From CAWBCI01 sp963787195 (GTDB lineage: Bacteria > Bacteroidota > Bacteroidia > Bacteroidales > JAGOPY01), in NCBI GenBank assembly GCA_963787195.1, contig CAWBCI010000060.1, positions 62,001-126,000 of the forward strand: DNA of 64,000 bases, written 5' to 3'. Numbering within the stretch: the stretch's first letter is position 1; each line of letters starts with the position of its first letter. The position numbers and the translations under genes are program-made. The notes under the pieces are model-generated. The model saw only the letters and a program-made list of their open reading frames with translations, was not told the origin of the DNA and ran no database searches. Below are positions 17,401 through 25,627 of this stretch, in pieces.

Positions 17401-17926
17401 TTTTATTCAGGAAGCGCTGCAGTAACTGCCGGCTGCTGACACCCGGAATTTGCACGTCAGCAGGAGGTGGGACCGGAACCTGGGTCCTTCCCTTTATAAT
17501 GGATTTGGCCAGGATACTATTTATGTAACCCGTGATAATATTGCAGAGGTTTTCAATCAGGTGTCTCTCTTCCAACAAAAAAGGCCCTTCATCCATATCC
17601 GGAAATTTCCGGAGATAATAGATCTCAATAGCACCGCTTTTATTGTCAATGGTCTGGAATTTCTGTCTTTGCACCCACTGGGTCGGGGCAAAATCGGATG
17701 AGTTGTATTCCTTGCCATCATAGAGGATACGGGCGACGGTAAACTGAGGGTACTGCCATGCCGGAGGAAGTATAATGCAGATCTGACGGAGGGTTTCTTC
17801 AACCGATTTACCTTCCTTTATGATCTGGGTAGTCCGGTTAATGGCTGCCAGCTCTTTTAATCGCTCTATATTTTCAGCCCTGAGTTTCTGATATTTATTA
17901 TTGCTGTTTCCGGTGTTGTCTGTCAT
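14465..17926 (-). CDS. PEP/pyruvate-binding domain protein with N-terminal sensor and receiver-like domains
   Basis: This 1153-residue chimera resembles the nucleotide-binding half of PEP synthase/pyruvate phosphate dikinase. Residues about 20-140 look like a GAF-type sensor domain (WQYP...GPFLLEERHLIENL). Residues about 190-325 are a receiver-like domain without the phospho-acceptor Asp. Residues about 335-485 are a second receiver-like domain that keeps Glu344-Asp345, Asp415 and Lys468. From about 595 the PPDK N-terminal domain begins (SLGGKGRGLAFVN; then RSSGLFEDS and a closing FYLLQIKPLI). The last ~165 residues contain ILIGPGRWGTRDRW and GSHFFHN, conserved-looking but of unknown role. 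The swivelling phospho-His domain (TxGGxxCHAA) and PEP-binding barrel are absent, so it probably does not make PEP. It could be a phosphotransfer or regulatory protein. It is monocistronic, with repeats on both sides. Confidence 0.8.
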   Translation of the reverse strand: MTDNTGNSNNKYQKLRAENIERLKELAAINRTTQIIKEGKSVEETLRQICIILPPAWQYPQFTVARILYDGKEYNSSDFAPTQWVQRQKFQTIDNKSGAIEIYYLRKFPDMDEGPFLLEERHLIENLCNIITGYINSILAKSIIKGRTQVPVPPPADVQIPGVSSRQLLQRFLNKSNQDRDIYHDLMPFKVKEILLVANLYDAYSIEKEGRFSEHVLGEYNQLNLTSIPRITGVSSIEEAMGQIRTKHFDLIILMMGADKRTPIGLSCKVKREFPYIPVFLLLNNNSDMVLISETKNALEHIDKVFIWNGESSVFFAMIKHVEDRINVENDTEFGMVRVILLVEDSPKYFSRYLPMLYYIVLEQTKRIIDDVSTDELYKVLRLRARPKILLASTYEEAVDILDRYRDFLLCLITDVKFQKDGNEDESAGFNLVKYARGQIKDLPIIIQSSDESNAKMAFDFKCTFINKNSESLSQDFKSFITHFLGFGNFVYRNEKGVKIAEARSLREFEKFLETIPDESLLYHARRDHFSLWLMARGEIQAAKILNPHKVTDFDDPQSIRDYLIEVIRRFRNEQNQGKIIPFEESAINDETNVVSLAEGSLGGKGRGLAFVNSLIQNVDFSQQVPNINIISPKTSVIGTEEFEYFIERNSLRDFLASNPDYDQVKKVFLEGKLTDTLVKRLRTLLMKIKKPLAIRSSGLFEDSLMQPFAGIFETYLLPNSHPDPKVRLKQVMDAIKLVYASVYSDDARGYIEAVNYKIEEEKMAVVIQEVVGNKFGNYFYPHISGVAQSYNFYPYAHMKPDEGFAVTAVGLGKYVVDGEKAYRFSPKYPDVEISSSKDQFLNSQVEFYAVDLGKKDINLMEGDTAGLARLDIDMAEIQGTLKHCASVYDPNNNVIIPGLTHAGPRIVNFANILKYNYVPLAQAIEVVLDVVKEAMGSPVEIEFAVDLNKDKQNRASFYLLQIKPLIGSATDYNVNMDRFPKERILLLSEKCMGNGMLENIQDVIYIDKEYFDKAATLQMADEIEELNKQFSADHRKYILIGPGRWGTRDRWIGIPVNWAQISNAKVIVETSLEGYPLDESSGSHFFHNVVSMSVGYLSVQPEISKSFIRYDILDAQELVSKTKYFRHVRFKKPITVSMDGKKRLAVITWESD

Positions 17927-18360
17927 AAGTTGCGCGAATAATTGAATGTCTAAAGGTACGGAAATTAGGCACCGGTATTAGATATTGGGTATTGGGGAAA
18001 TCTAATATCTCATACGTCGAATACATCGTGCAATTGTGTATCGCATATCGGATATAGGATATAAAAACCTTTTTTCAACACAGTAGGCACATAGAACACA
18101 TTAGGATTCACATAGGACTTTTCCACTTTTCCACCATATCACCTTATCACCTTATCACCTTATCACCTATACCTTATCACCTTATCACCTTATCACCTTA
18201 TCACCTTATCACCTTATCACTTCCCCCCGTCCCAACTTAAACCCAATCTAAATTATAAACTAAGTGTTAATTTTTGTGAAACTTATAACAGTAAAACCTA
18301 TTTTTTCACTAATATTGCCACGCTTTAAAATTTCTTTAAAAACTTAACATATTAAGAATT
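17927..18360. other. Spacer upstream of gdhA with tandem repeat
   Basis: This divergent spacer lies between the PEP-binding gene and gdhA. It contains TAAAGGTA (17951-17958, a one-mismatch minus-strand -7 box for the PEP-binding gene), phrases such as AACACAGTAGGCACATAG shared with 14090-14140 and 58339, and an 8-bp tandem array at 18136-18220. The AT-rich 18240-18360 must hold the gdhA promoter, but I find no clear TTTG/TAnnTTTG pair (TAATATTG near 18311 is one mismatch away). Confidence 0.55.
18136..18220. repeat. 8-bp tandem repeat TTATCACC, about ten units
   Basis: Units of TTATCACC run head to tail: four (the first ATATCACC), a 6-bp broken unit TATACC at 18168-18173, then six more, the last ending in CACT. 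It is preceded by TTTTCCAC words complementary in style to the GTGGAAAAG run near 14231. The unit is not a multiple of three and lies outside genes, so it is a simple-sequence tract open to slippage about 140 bp upstream of gdhA. Confidence 0.9.
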
Positions 18361-19716
18361 ATGGCAAATAACGCTTATGACCAATTGGTCAATGAGTTCA
18401 TGGCAAAGCTCATCGCCAAGAACCCCGGAGAAGCCGAATTTCATCAGGCTGTAAAGGAAGTAGCCGAATCGCTTATCCCTTTTATTGAAGAGAACCCGAA
18501 ATATAAGGTAGCGAAAATCCTTGAGAGGCTTGCAGAACCTGAAAGAGTGATCCTTTTCCGTGTGCCCTGGGTGGATGATAAAGGTGAGATCCAGATCAAC
18601 AAAGGATACCGCATCGAAATGAACAGTGCAATCGGACCATACAAAGGCGGTTTGAGGTTACACCCCACCGTCAATCTTGGCGTGCTTAAATTCCTTGCTT
18701 TCGAACAAGTTCTGAAAAACAGTCTGACTACCCTCCCAATGGGCGGTGGTAAAGGCGGTTCTGACTTTGACCCCAAAGGCAAATCAGATAATGAAGTGAT
18801 GAAATTCTGCCAGAGCTTTATGACAGAATTATTCCGCCACATCGGACCTGACACAGACGTTCCCGCCGGTGATATCGGTGTTGGCGGACGTGAAATCGGT
18901 TTCTTGTTCGGACAATACAAAAGACTCCGCAATGAATTCACTGGCGTGTTGACAGGTAAGGGAATAGAATGGGGCGGAAGCCTTATTCGTCCGGAAGCTA
19001 CCGGTTACGGTCAGGTATATTTTGCTGAAGAAATGCTGAAAACCCGTGGTGACAGCATGAAAGGTAAAACCGTCGTAGTATCAGGTTCCGGCAACGTTGC
19101 CCAGTATGCTACCGAAAAAGCTACCCAGTTTGGCGCCAAGGTCGTGACCATGTCCGACTCCAACGGTTTCATCTATGACCCGAATGGTATTGACGCTGAA
19201 AAACTTGCTTTCGTGATGCATCTGAAAAATGTAAAACGCGGCAGGATCAGTGAATATGCTGCCAAATACGGTTGTGAATATTTCGAAGGCAAACGCCCGT
19301 GGGGTATTAAATGTGATGTTGCTTTACCAAGTGCAACCCAGAACGAAGTCAATAAAGAAGCTGCTGAAACCCTCATTAAGAATGGTTGTTTCGTGGTTTC
19401 TGAAGGCGCCAACATGCCTTCAACTCCTGAAGCTATCACTGTATATCAGAACGCCAAGATCCTTTACGGACCTGGTAAAGCTGCCAATGCAGGTGGTGTT
19501 GCAACCTCAGGACTTGAAATGAGCCAGAATTCACTTCGTCTGTCATGGACACGTGAAGAAGTTGACGAGAGACTGCACAACATCATGAAGAATATCCACG
19601 CCAACTGTGTTAAATACGGTAAGGATGAAAGCGGATATATCGACTATATGAAGGGTGCAAACATCGGCGGATTTGTAAAAGTTGCTGATGCTATGCTCGC
19701 CCAGGGTGTCGTCTAA
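18361..19716 (+). CDS. gdhA: NADP-specific glutamate dehydrogenase
   Basis: This 451-residue enzyme catalyses reductive amination of 2-oxoglutarate with NADPH to make glutamate. Conserved blocks are GPYKGGLRLHPTVN (about 97-110), the catalytic-Lys region LPMGGGKGGSDFDPKGKSD (about 127-145), PAGDIGVGGREIGF (about 168-181), and the Rossmann-fold VVSGSGNVAQYA (about 239-250). The hexameric bacterial GdhA length is about 445-450, so it is complete. It is monocistronic, with a strong terminator 22 bp after its stop. It draws on the same NADPH pool that Nfn would supply. Confidence 0.97.
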   Translation: MANNAYDQLVNEFMAKLIAKNPGEAEFHQAVKEVAESLIPFIEENPKYKVAKILERLAEPERVILFRVPWVDDKGEIQINKGYRIEMNSAIGPYKGGLRLHPTVNLGVLKFLAFEQVLKNSLTTLPMGGGKGGSDFDPKGKSDNEVMKFCQSFMTELFRHIGPDTDVPAGDIGVGGREIGFLFGQYKRLRNEFTGVLTGKGIEWGGSLIRPEATGYGQVYFAEEMLKTRGDSMKGKTVVVSGSGNVAQYATEKATQFGAKVVTMSDSNGFIYDPNGIDAEKLAFVMHLKNVKRGRISEYAAKYGCEYFEGKRPWGIKCDVALPSATQNEVNKEAAETLIKNGCFVVSEGANMPSTPEAITVYQNAKILYGPGKAANAGGVATSGLEMSQNSLRLSWTREEVDERLHNIMKNIHANCVKYGKDESGYIDYMKGANIGGFVKVADAMLAQGVV

Positions 19717-19737
19717 TTTAAACAATCATATATACTC

Positions 19738-19770
19738 AAAAGGCTGCTCCGGATTCCGGGCAGCCTTTTT
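19738..19770 (+). terminator. Rho-independent terminator of gdhA
   Basis: The arms AAAAGGCTGC (19738-19747) and GCAGCCTTTT (19760-19769) pair perfectly over 10 bp, with the inner TCCGGATTCCGG able to extend the stem, and the right arm runs into TTTTT. Confidence 0.9.
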
Positions 19771-19800
19771 CTTTATTCTATATACTGATTCTTCTTATAT

Positions 19801-19827
19801 AAAAAAACTGACGGGTAAACCCGTCAG
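19801..19827 (-). terminator. Rho-independent terminator of the gldF-gldG-DUF4340 operon
   Basis: On the minus strand CTGACGGG, a TTTA loop and CCCGTCAG are followed by seven T. It lies about 80 bp past the stop of the DUF4340 gene. Confidence 0.9.
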
Positions 19828-19908
19828 CTGTATGACTTCCATTAAAACCCCATAATTTAACCGGGCGGTTCAGCCCCAACGAAATTAATCCGCCAAAAAG
19901 CCGGCATT

Positions 19909-20991
19909 TCATTTGGCTGCTTTTTTCCCTGACTTTTCCTTGCCCAATAAATAATCCAGATTCCGGAGTACTTTGTCAAAAACAAAATACTGGATAAGGA
20001 CAAAATCCTGACCTTTATTAACTAAAGCATATGCCCGGTCCAGGTCGGCAGGTTCCATCGCTGCGCCATCCTGATTATAATATTGCGAAAAACCAGCCTT
20101 CTTAAAAATCTTAACAATATTCTGACTTCCGTCCCTACTGCTGAGGGTGATAATTGTGCTTGGCTGAGTGGCAAGTACCGAATCAATGGTAGTCTTAGGA
20201 ATCAAATTATTCAGCAGGGATTCAAACCTTATATCATTAAAAGAAGTCAGGAAATTCAATACCCTTATTGTATCATAATTATCAACCTCACGATTGTCCT
20301 GCAAAGCCTTTATGCTGATATGCTGATCCGGGCTTACCTTTAAAAGGTAAGATTCAGCCGGATCTGAAGGAAATTCCAATTCAATCGACGCAATGTCTGC
20401 CAGTTTTTCCTGAAATACGGTATAATCCCTCCAATCGTCAGCCAATGTCGAATAACGGCTGGAAACAAAGCCCCTGAAACCAGGAATAAAAACTATATAA
20501 GGTTCTTCAGCCCCCTCCATCAGCATATAGGTTCCTTCATTGTCCTGAGTTACATCACCTACATAATAAGTCTTGGTTTTTTTTTCATGAGGAAATAATT
20601 TCAATCCGAAAATATTGATTCGAGGTACCTCCTGGTAAATCTCTATTTTCCTGGCCAGGACCGACATTCTTTTGATGACATTATTGCGCGCTTTTAAAGG
20701 CACGGGAGCCTTCACCTCGAGATCCGCCAGGGTCTTCAGAAAAAAGTTGATCTTCACCTGCTGGGCAAGGTTTTTTCCGTCCACCAGCCATCTAGCTTTC
20801 CCTATCCGGTTCAGTATAACCTCCTTGTCATGCTTATCGGCAATAAATAATTTTGTGATGCTCCCGGTATCTTTAACACTGAAATCACTAAGCTTTTTCC
20901 TGAGTGTGCCGGAAGAACTGTTCCAGACTAAAAAAGCAGCAACAAGCAGCATGAGGAGTGCAATAAAAAGTATTATCCTGTTTTTTTTCAT
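19909..20991 (-). CDS. DUF4340 domain protein, gliding-operon associated
   Basis: This 360-residue protein begins with one hydrophobic helix (IILFIALLMLLVAAFLVW at about 5-22) and then a soluble domain, so it is probably anchored in the inner membrane facing the periplasm. The DUF4340 call rests on overall pattern: the TYYVGDVTQDNEGTYML segment at about 140-157, the RDYTVF segment, and the position directly after gldG, where such proteins are common. Function is unknown. Work on related families suggests a partner of the GldF/GldG ABC system, but nothing in the sequence shows it. Its C-terminus is Lys-rich (KEKSGKKAAK). It starts 46 bp after gldG. Confidence 0.8.
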   Translation of the reverse strand: MKKNRIILFIALLMLLVAAFLVWNSSSGTLRKKLSDFSVKDTGSITKLFIADKHDKEVILNRIGKARWLVDGKNLAQQVKINFFLKTLADLEVKAPVPLKARNNVIKRMSVLARKIEIYQEVPRINIFGLKLFPHEKKTKTYYVGDVTQDNEGTYMLMEGAEEPYIVFIPGFRGFVSSRYSTLADDWRDYTVFQEKLADIASIELEFPSDPAESYLLKVSPDQHISIKALQDNREVDNYDTIRVLNFLTSFNDIRFESLLNNLIPKTTIDSVLATQPSTIITLSSRDGSQNIVKIFKKAGFSQYYNQDGAAMEPADLDRAYALVNKGQDFVLIQYFVFDKVLRNLDYLLGKEKSGKKAAK

Positions 20992-21037
20992 TTTCAGAAA
21001 TTCTGTTAAATGTTCATTTTTTAGCTACTAACTCATA

Positions 21038-22807
21038 TTAGCGATGAGTTGAGCTATATTTTCGTTTGCGGATATAAAACTGGATGATCCCAAATATGAT
21101 TACCAACAATACAGGCAAAATTGTATTCAAAACCTGCCAGAAAATTTTATTATTATTCACCCTTGTCATATCCAGCAGCCTCAGTTTCAAATCTCTTGAA
21201 CGGATGCTTATCAAACCGGAGGCATCTGTAAGATAATCCATTGCATTCAAAATAAAATCCTTATTTCCATAAGTTTCGTCGGTATACTGATCATAGCCCA
21301 GTGGAAGCGCATATCCTTTCGAATAATGTAACTGGTTTTTGATAATGTCACCGTCGGAAACGACGATCATTTTGGTAGGACGGCTTACTTCGTCAAAGCC
21401 AATTTCCCCATTATTTGCAAGGACCGGAGGGATACGGTTCTCATAAAGGGACCTGAATTTACCTTCCAGCAACACACCAACGTTCTGAGGCGGCCCCGGA
21501 AATTCCCTTGGATCAGGCTTTTGGTTAAGGATGTTCAGAGAGATCAGGACAGGTGTATTTGCGACCCTTGAATACCGGGAAGTTCGTAGCAATATGGTTT
21601 TTTTCACACCCCTTAGCCTGGTTGTATCCAGGCTGCTGACAAATTCGGTTTTGATAGCATTCAGATTTTTTACGATGGGGTTATCAGAGCTCGGGGTCAA
21701 AAGAGGAAAATAATACCAGGGGTAAAAATCAATTTGTGGCTGGTTGCCTATCTGACCGGTTTTAAGCGGAATACGAAGGGCATTCAGGTCCAACACCAAA
21801 TCACTGTTTATCCTCACGCCATATTCAAAGAGCATGTCTTCAAGGTTCAGGTCCATATCAATTCCGAGGGTAGTTCCGGTATTCTGCAGACTGTCCATAG
21901 AGGCATTTACTTTATCAATCAGCCATAACACCTTTCCACCCTTCATAATAAATTGATCGATAATAAATTTGTCCATTTCACTAAAAGCAGAGTCAGGCTT
22001 AGCTATAATCAGGGCGTCAAATTTATTAATGATGCGGGCCTTGTCGGGCCCGATACTATCCCTTTTGGCAAGACTGGAGAGCTGCCCATTAATGATCACC
22101 CTTTCAACCGAATACTGTTTAGAAAGTGCCTGGGCAGCATCTTGAATATACTTATCTCCCAGTTCGCCTTGTCCTCCCAGGAAGGCAATTTTCGGCTTCT
22201 GACTAATGGTAAGGTTGCGGATAACGCTGGCCAGTCTGAATTCCAATGACTCCACCGAATTATTCAGGACTTCTTCAGGAGGTACACCCATCTGGGTATT
22301 CAAGAGGTCGACCGGGAGTTCTCTCCCTTTATAAGATGCAATCGCACCCGGAAAAATGACTTGTTGTTCCTTCCCCTGTTTCGTATTGACCTGCAGGTCG
22401 GTAGGCTGAAGTCCTTTCTGTATCAATAATTGGTAAGTGTCGCTCCTTTCTTTGGCATCATCACTGCTGGATGGATTGATGAATTCATACTGAATATTTT
22501 TATTATAGGCCCTGAATTCATCAAGCATATCCACGGTTGCACTGCGCAGGCGCTTGAAACCGGAAGGAAAATCCCCATCAAGATAAACCTGAAAATAAAC
22601 AATATCATCCACCTTCTCCAAAAGAGCTTTGGTTGCATCCGACAGCGAATGCCTCTTATCGGATGTGAGATCAAGGCGGGTATAAGATTTCCTGGGAATA
22701 TAGGATACGATTACATTAGCCAGTATAATAATGATAATCCAGGCTACAAGTTGAAGAAGATTATTTCTTCTCACATTCTTACGTTTGTTTTCACCTTTTC
22801 TTCCCAT
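21038..22807 (-). CDS. gldG: Gliding motility ABC transporter auxiliary protein GldG
   Basis: This 589-residue protein has a basic N-terminus (KGENKRKNVRRNN), a transmembrane helix at about 20-38, a long extracytoplasmic region (RLDLTSDKRHSLSDATKALL is the family's hallmark start) and a second helix near the C-terminus (about 555-577) followed by RKRKY. GldG works with permease GldF and ATPase GldA in an ABC complex needed for gliding in Flavobacterium. The start is 3 bp after the gldF stop, which indicates translational coupling. gldA is not in the window. Confidence 0.93.
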   Translation of the reverse strand: MGRKGENKRKNVRRNNLLQLVAWIIIIILANVIVSYIPRKSYTRLDLTSDKRHSLSDATKALLEKVDDIVYFQVYLDGDFPSGFKRLRSATVDMLDEFRAYNKNIQYEFINPSSSDDAKERSDTYQLLIQKGLQPTDLQVNTKQGKEQQVIFPGAIASYKGRELPVDLLNTQMGVPPEEVLNNSVESLEFRLASVIRNLTISQKPKIAFLGGQGELGDKYIQDAAQALSKQYSVERVIINGQLSSLAKRDSIGPDKARIINKFDALIIAKPDSAFSEMDKFIIDQFIMKGGKVLWLIDKVNASMDSLQNTGTTLGIDMDLNLEDMLFEYGVRINSDLVLDLNALRIPLKTGQIGNQPQIDFYPWYYFPLLTPSSDNPIVKNLNAIKTEFVSSLDTTRLRGVKKTILLRTSRYSRVANTPVLISLNILNQKPDPREFPGPPQNVGVLLEGKFRSLYENRIPPVLANNGEIGFDEVSRPTKMIVVSDGDIIKNQLHYSKGYALPLGYDQYTDETYGNKDFILNAMDYLTDASGLISIRSRDLKLRLLDMTRVNNNKIFWQVLNTILPVLLVIIFGIIQFYIRKRKYSSTHR

Positions 22808-22810
22808 AAC

Positions 22811-23542
22811 TTACCATTTTCTGCGTTCAAGTGAATTTTTCGCCAGAAGTATAAAGAGGGTGATAACACTCAGGTAATAAATCACATCCCTCAGGTCGAT
22901 GACTCCCCGGCTCATTGACTGATAATGGGCATTGATCCCGAGTGAGCGTATCAAGAGGTCGAAGTTTCCGAAAATATTCAGTGAAAAGATAAAATCGAAA
23001 CCTATATAAAGGAAACCACTTAAAAAAACCGCGATGATAAAGGAGACTATCTGGTTATCACTGATGGTTGAAGAGAACAATCCGATAGCCACAAAAGAAG
23101 CTCCCAGGAAAAGAAGGCCGATATAGGAACCCCACATTCCTCCCATATCGATATTCCCTTTTGGAAGTCCTAACTGATATACCGAAAAAAAGTAAATCAG
23201 GGTAGGTATAAGGGAGAAAATCACCAGGATAAGTCCGGCGAAATACTTTGCAAGAACTATTTTCAAGTCCGTCAAAGGTTTGGTCATGATAAATTCTATG
23301 GTACCTGATCGCTTTTCTTCAGCGAAGGAACGCATGGTAATGGCCGGTATCAGGAATAGGAAAACAAAAGGGGCGATCATGAATAATCCGTCAATATTAG
23401 CATATCCATAATCCAGTATGTTGAAATTCCCCTCGAATACCCACAGAAAGAGTCCGTTGATCAAAAGAAACACCGTAATCACGATATATCCAATCAAAGA
23501 ACTCAGGAAGGAGCTGATCTCTTTTCTCAGCAAAGTTAACAT
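22811..23542 (-). CDS. gldF: Gliding motility ABC transporter permease GldF
   Basis: This 243-residue integral membrane protein has about six hydrophobic segments. It opens with MLTLLRKEISSFLSSLIGYIVI-type sequence and contains the ABC-2 permease signature AEEKRSGTIEFIMTKPL at about 74-90, typical of the coupling region of ABC-2 transporters. Length and the order gldF-gldG match the family. It is the first gene of the operon. dnaN, which often adjoins this pair in flavobacteria, is not here. Confidence 0.93.
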   Translation of the reverse strand: MLTLLRKEISSFLSSLIGYIVITVFLLINGLFLWVFEGNFNILDYGYANIDGLFMIAPFVFLFLIPAITMRSFAEEKRSGTIEFIMTKPLTDLKIVLAKYFAGLILVIFSLIPTLIYFFSVYQLGLPKGNIDMGGMWGSYIGLLFLGASFVAIGLFSSTISDNQIVSFIIAVFLSGFLYIGFDFIFSLNIFGNFDLLIRSLGINAHYQSMSRGVIDLRDVIYYLSVITLFILLAKNSLERRKW

Positions 23543-23720
23543 AGACTTTCTCTTTTACTCATCAATATCTTCACCTGACCCATTGAACAGGCAGCTGCAA
23601 AATTATCATTTTTAGCTAAACGAATGGTATTACCTATTATTATAGAATGAAGATGAAGGTTTAGGAAAACGGAAGGAAAGAATTAATTTAAAATGAATTA
23701 TAAGCCTCAGAAATAGTACA

Positions 23721-24494
23721 TCAGAAAAACTCAACCCTTACCGGGTCATTCATGTATAATCCCATTAAACTGCTGGCATTGCCCTGGTTGATTGCAATTT
23801 CGAGGTTTCCTGTTGATCCGAATAGTGCCAGGGGTTCTCCCACCGGAACATCCAGGTACGAGCGGCTAATCTTTGCGATTTTTTCACCCCGGCATTCAAT
23901 CAGGAATTTTTTACTTTTCACTGTCTTGTGGAATAATTCCTCTGTGATATTGGTGATTACATTCTCGTAATTATCAACGTAAATAATCATTCCCTTGATT
24001 AACTGACCTGCTATTACTGGTTTGAATAGCATTTGTTCCGACCAGTGGTCCTTCAGATTACCTAATTCCTCAATCGCTCCCCCCTTTGCCAGGTGAATAG
24101 CTGCTTTCACAAAACGGTCACGACTTGAAAAGGTAAAATAATCTGTATCCTGTGTGATGGTGATCTCCACTATTTTATCCGGGGGCCTGTCAAAGATCAT
24201 CGAAAACATTCCATTATCATTACCTATAAAAAACTGGCCCTCAATTTCTATAGCCATATGGCTGTTATTTACCGATTCTTCCGATTGTATCCCGATAATG
24301 TGAATAGTTCCTTTTGGAAATTGCGGATAGCTGTTCCTGATAATAAATGATGCCTGTTTGAGGTCAAAGGGATCAACCTGGTGGGAAATATCTATAATAT
24401 TAGCTTCCGGGAGCCGGCTCAGGATACTTCCTTTTACAGCAGCCAGATAATGATCCTTAATCCCCCAGTCGCTTGTTAGTGTGATGATCGGCAT
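23721..24494 (-). CDS. S-adenosylmethionine hydrolase (hydroxide adenosyltransferase, DUF62) family protein
   Basis: This 257-residue protein cleaves S-adenosylmethionine to adenosine and methionine in characterised relatives. The family start ITLTSDWGIKDHYLAAVKG has the substrate-binding Asp; IDISHQVDPFDLKQASFIIRN follows at about 35-55, and FIGNDNGMFS at about 88-97. The C-terminal beta domain (VGEPLALFGSTGNLEIAINQG) is complete. It lies between gldF and phoH, probably with its own promoter, and is not clearly linked to either. Confidence 0.9.
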   Translation of the reverse strand: MPIITLTSDWGIKDHYLAAVKGSILSRLPEANIIDISHQVDPFDLKQASFIIRNSYPQFPKGTIHIIGIQSEESVNNSHMAIEIEGQFFIGNDNGMFSMIFDRPPDKIVEITITQDTDYFTFSSRDRFVKAAIHLAKGGAIEELGNLKDHWSEQMLFKPVIAGQLIKGMIIYVDNYENVITNITEELFHKTVKSKKFLIECRGEKIAKISRSYLDVPVGEPLALFGSTGNLEIAINQGNASSLMGLYMNDPVRVEFF

Positions 24495-24526
24495 TTTCTG
24501 ACGCGAAACTTTTATTGGATTATCAA

Positions 24527-24558
24527 CTTGCGGATTTAGCCTGCAAGTCCTACTTTTG
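24527..24558 (+). promoter_or_regulatory. Probable promoter of phoH
   Basis: CTTG (24527-24530), a 20-bp spacer and a perfect Bacteroidota -7 box TACTTTTG (24551-24558). A second TACTTTTG occurs at 24606-24613 without a good -33. ACTTGC...GCAAGT forms a small inverted repeat over the upstream part (24526-24548). Confidence 0.5.
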
Positions 24559-24656
24559 TACTATTCAAAATTAGTAATTAATCACAGAACTATAGCATTT
24601 TTTGATACTTTTGGACCGCTGGTTAATATTTACATTCATTCTGAATTAAGACATAC

Positions 24657-25616
24657 ATGAGCGAACGCATAGTTTCCATTGAAGGATATAATCCTCTTGA
24701 AATTTATGGGGTGAATGATGTCCTCCTCAACCTGATCAAGAAACAGTTTCCAAAACTTAAGATTGTTGCCCGTGGGGACATGATAAAAGTGATGGGAGAT
24801 ACGAAGGAAATGGATGCTTTCGAAAGAAAATTTTCACTTCTCTTACTTAGTTTCGATAAATTCGGACATATTACCGAAAACGATATCATGCAAATAATGC
24901 AGGGAAAAGATGAAGAAACCGACCTGATGATCCAGACTCCCCAGTCCGATGATGTGCTGGTTCACGGCAGGGACGGCAGGTTGATCAAGGCACTCACGAT
25001 AAACCAGCAAAAAATGGTCGAAAGTTCTTTTCAGAATGACCTGGTTTTTGCCATTGGGCCGGCCGGCACAGGAAAAACTTATACCGCAGTTGCATTGGCA
25101 GTGAGGGCATTAAAAGAAAAACAGGTAAAGCGCATCATTCTTACCCGCCCGGCCGTGGAAGCCGGTGAAAACCTGGGTTTCCTTCCGGGAGACTTAAAAG
25201 ATAAGCTGGACCCTTACCTGCAACCTCTTTACGATGCACTGAGGGACATGCTTCCCACACAAAGGCTGCTCACTTTCCTGGAAGACGGCACCATAGAAGT
25301 GGCCCCCCTGGCTTTCATGCGTGGAAGGACCCTCGATCATTCATTTGTTATCCTTGATGAAGCCCAAAATACGACCTCCAACCAGCTGAAAATGTTCCTG
25401 ACACGTATGGGCAAATCTTCCAAATTCATTGTTACGGGTGACATCACACAGGTTGATCTGCCCCGCAACCAGTCATCCGGCCTGATTCATGCCATGAAGA
25501 TCCTCAAGAACATCAAGGGAATGGAATTTATCCTCCTGGATGAAAGGGACATTGTAAGGCACCGCCTGGTTACCCGTATCATCCAGGCTTATGAAAAAGA
25601 CAGAGAAAAATCATAA
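24657..25616 (+). CDS. phoH: PhoH-like ATPase
   Basis: This 319-residue PhoH family P-loop ATPase may act in RNA metabolism, but the exact substrate is not established for the family. An N-terminal KH-like stretch (about 1-80) precedes Walker A GPAGTGKTYT (about 137-146), then RPAVEAGENLGFLPGDL, and Walker B FVILDEAQNT (about 226-235). Length and order are standard. purC starts 11 bp after its stop, so the two are co-transcribed. Confidence 0.93.
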   Translation: MSERIVSIEGYNPLEIYGVNDVLLNLIKKQFPKLKIVARGDMIKVMGDTKEMDAFERKFSLLLLSFDKFGHITENDIMQIMQGKDEETDLMIQTPQSDDVLVHGRDGRLIKALTINQQKMVESSFQNDLVFAIGPAGTGKTYTAVALAVRALKEKQVKRIILTRPAVEAGENLGFLPGDLKDKLDPYLQPLYDALRDMLPTQRLLTFLEDGTIEVAPLAFMRGRTLDHSFVILDEAQNTTSNQLKMFLTRMGKSSKFIVTGDITQVDLPRNQSSGLIHAMKILKNIKGMEFILLDERDIVRHRLVTRIIQAYEKDREKS

Positions 25617-25627
25617 AATTTATCCTG

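Noticed and set aside
14465..17926. Calling this gene ppsA or ppdK
   Set aside because: The swivelling phospho-His domain and C-terminal PEP-binding barrel are absent, so these names would imply a reaction the protein probably cannot do.
18136..18220. Possible CRISPR-like repeats
   Set aside because: Units are 8 bp and head to tail with no spacers. No cas gene is in the window.
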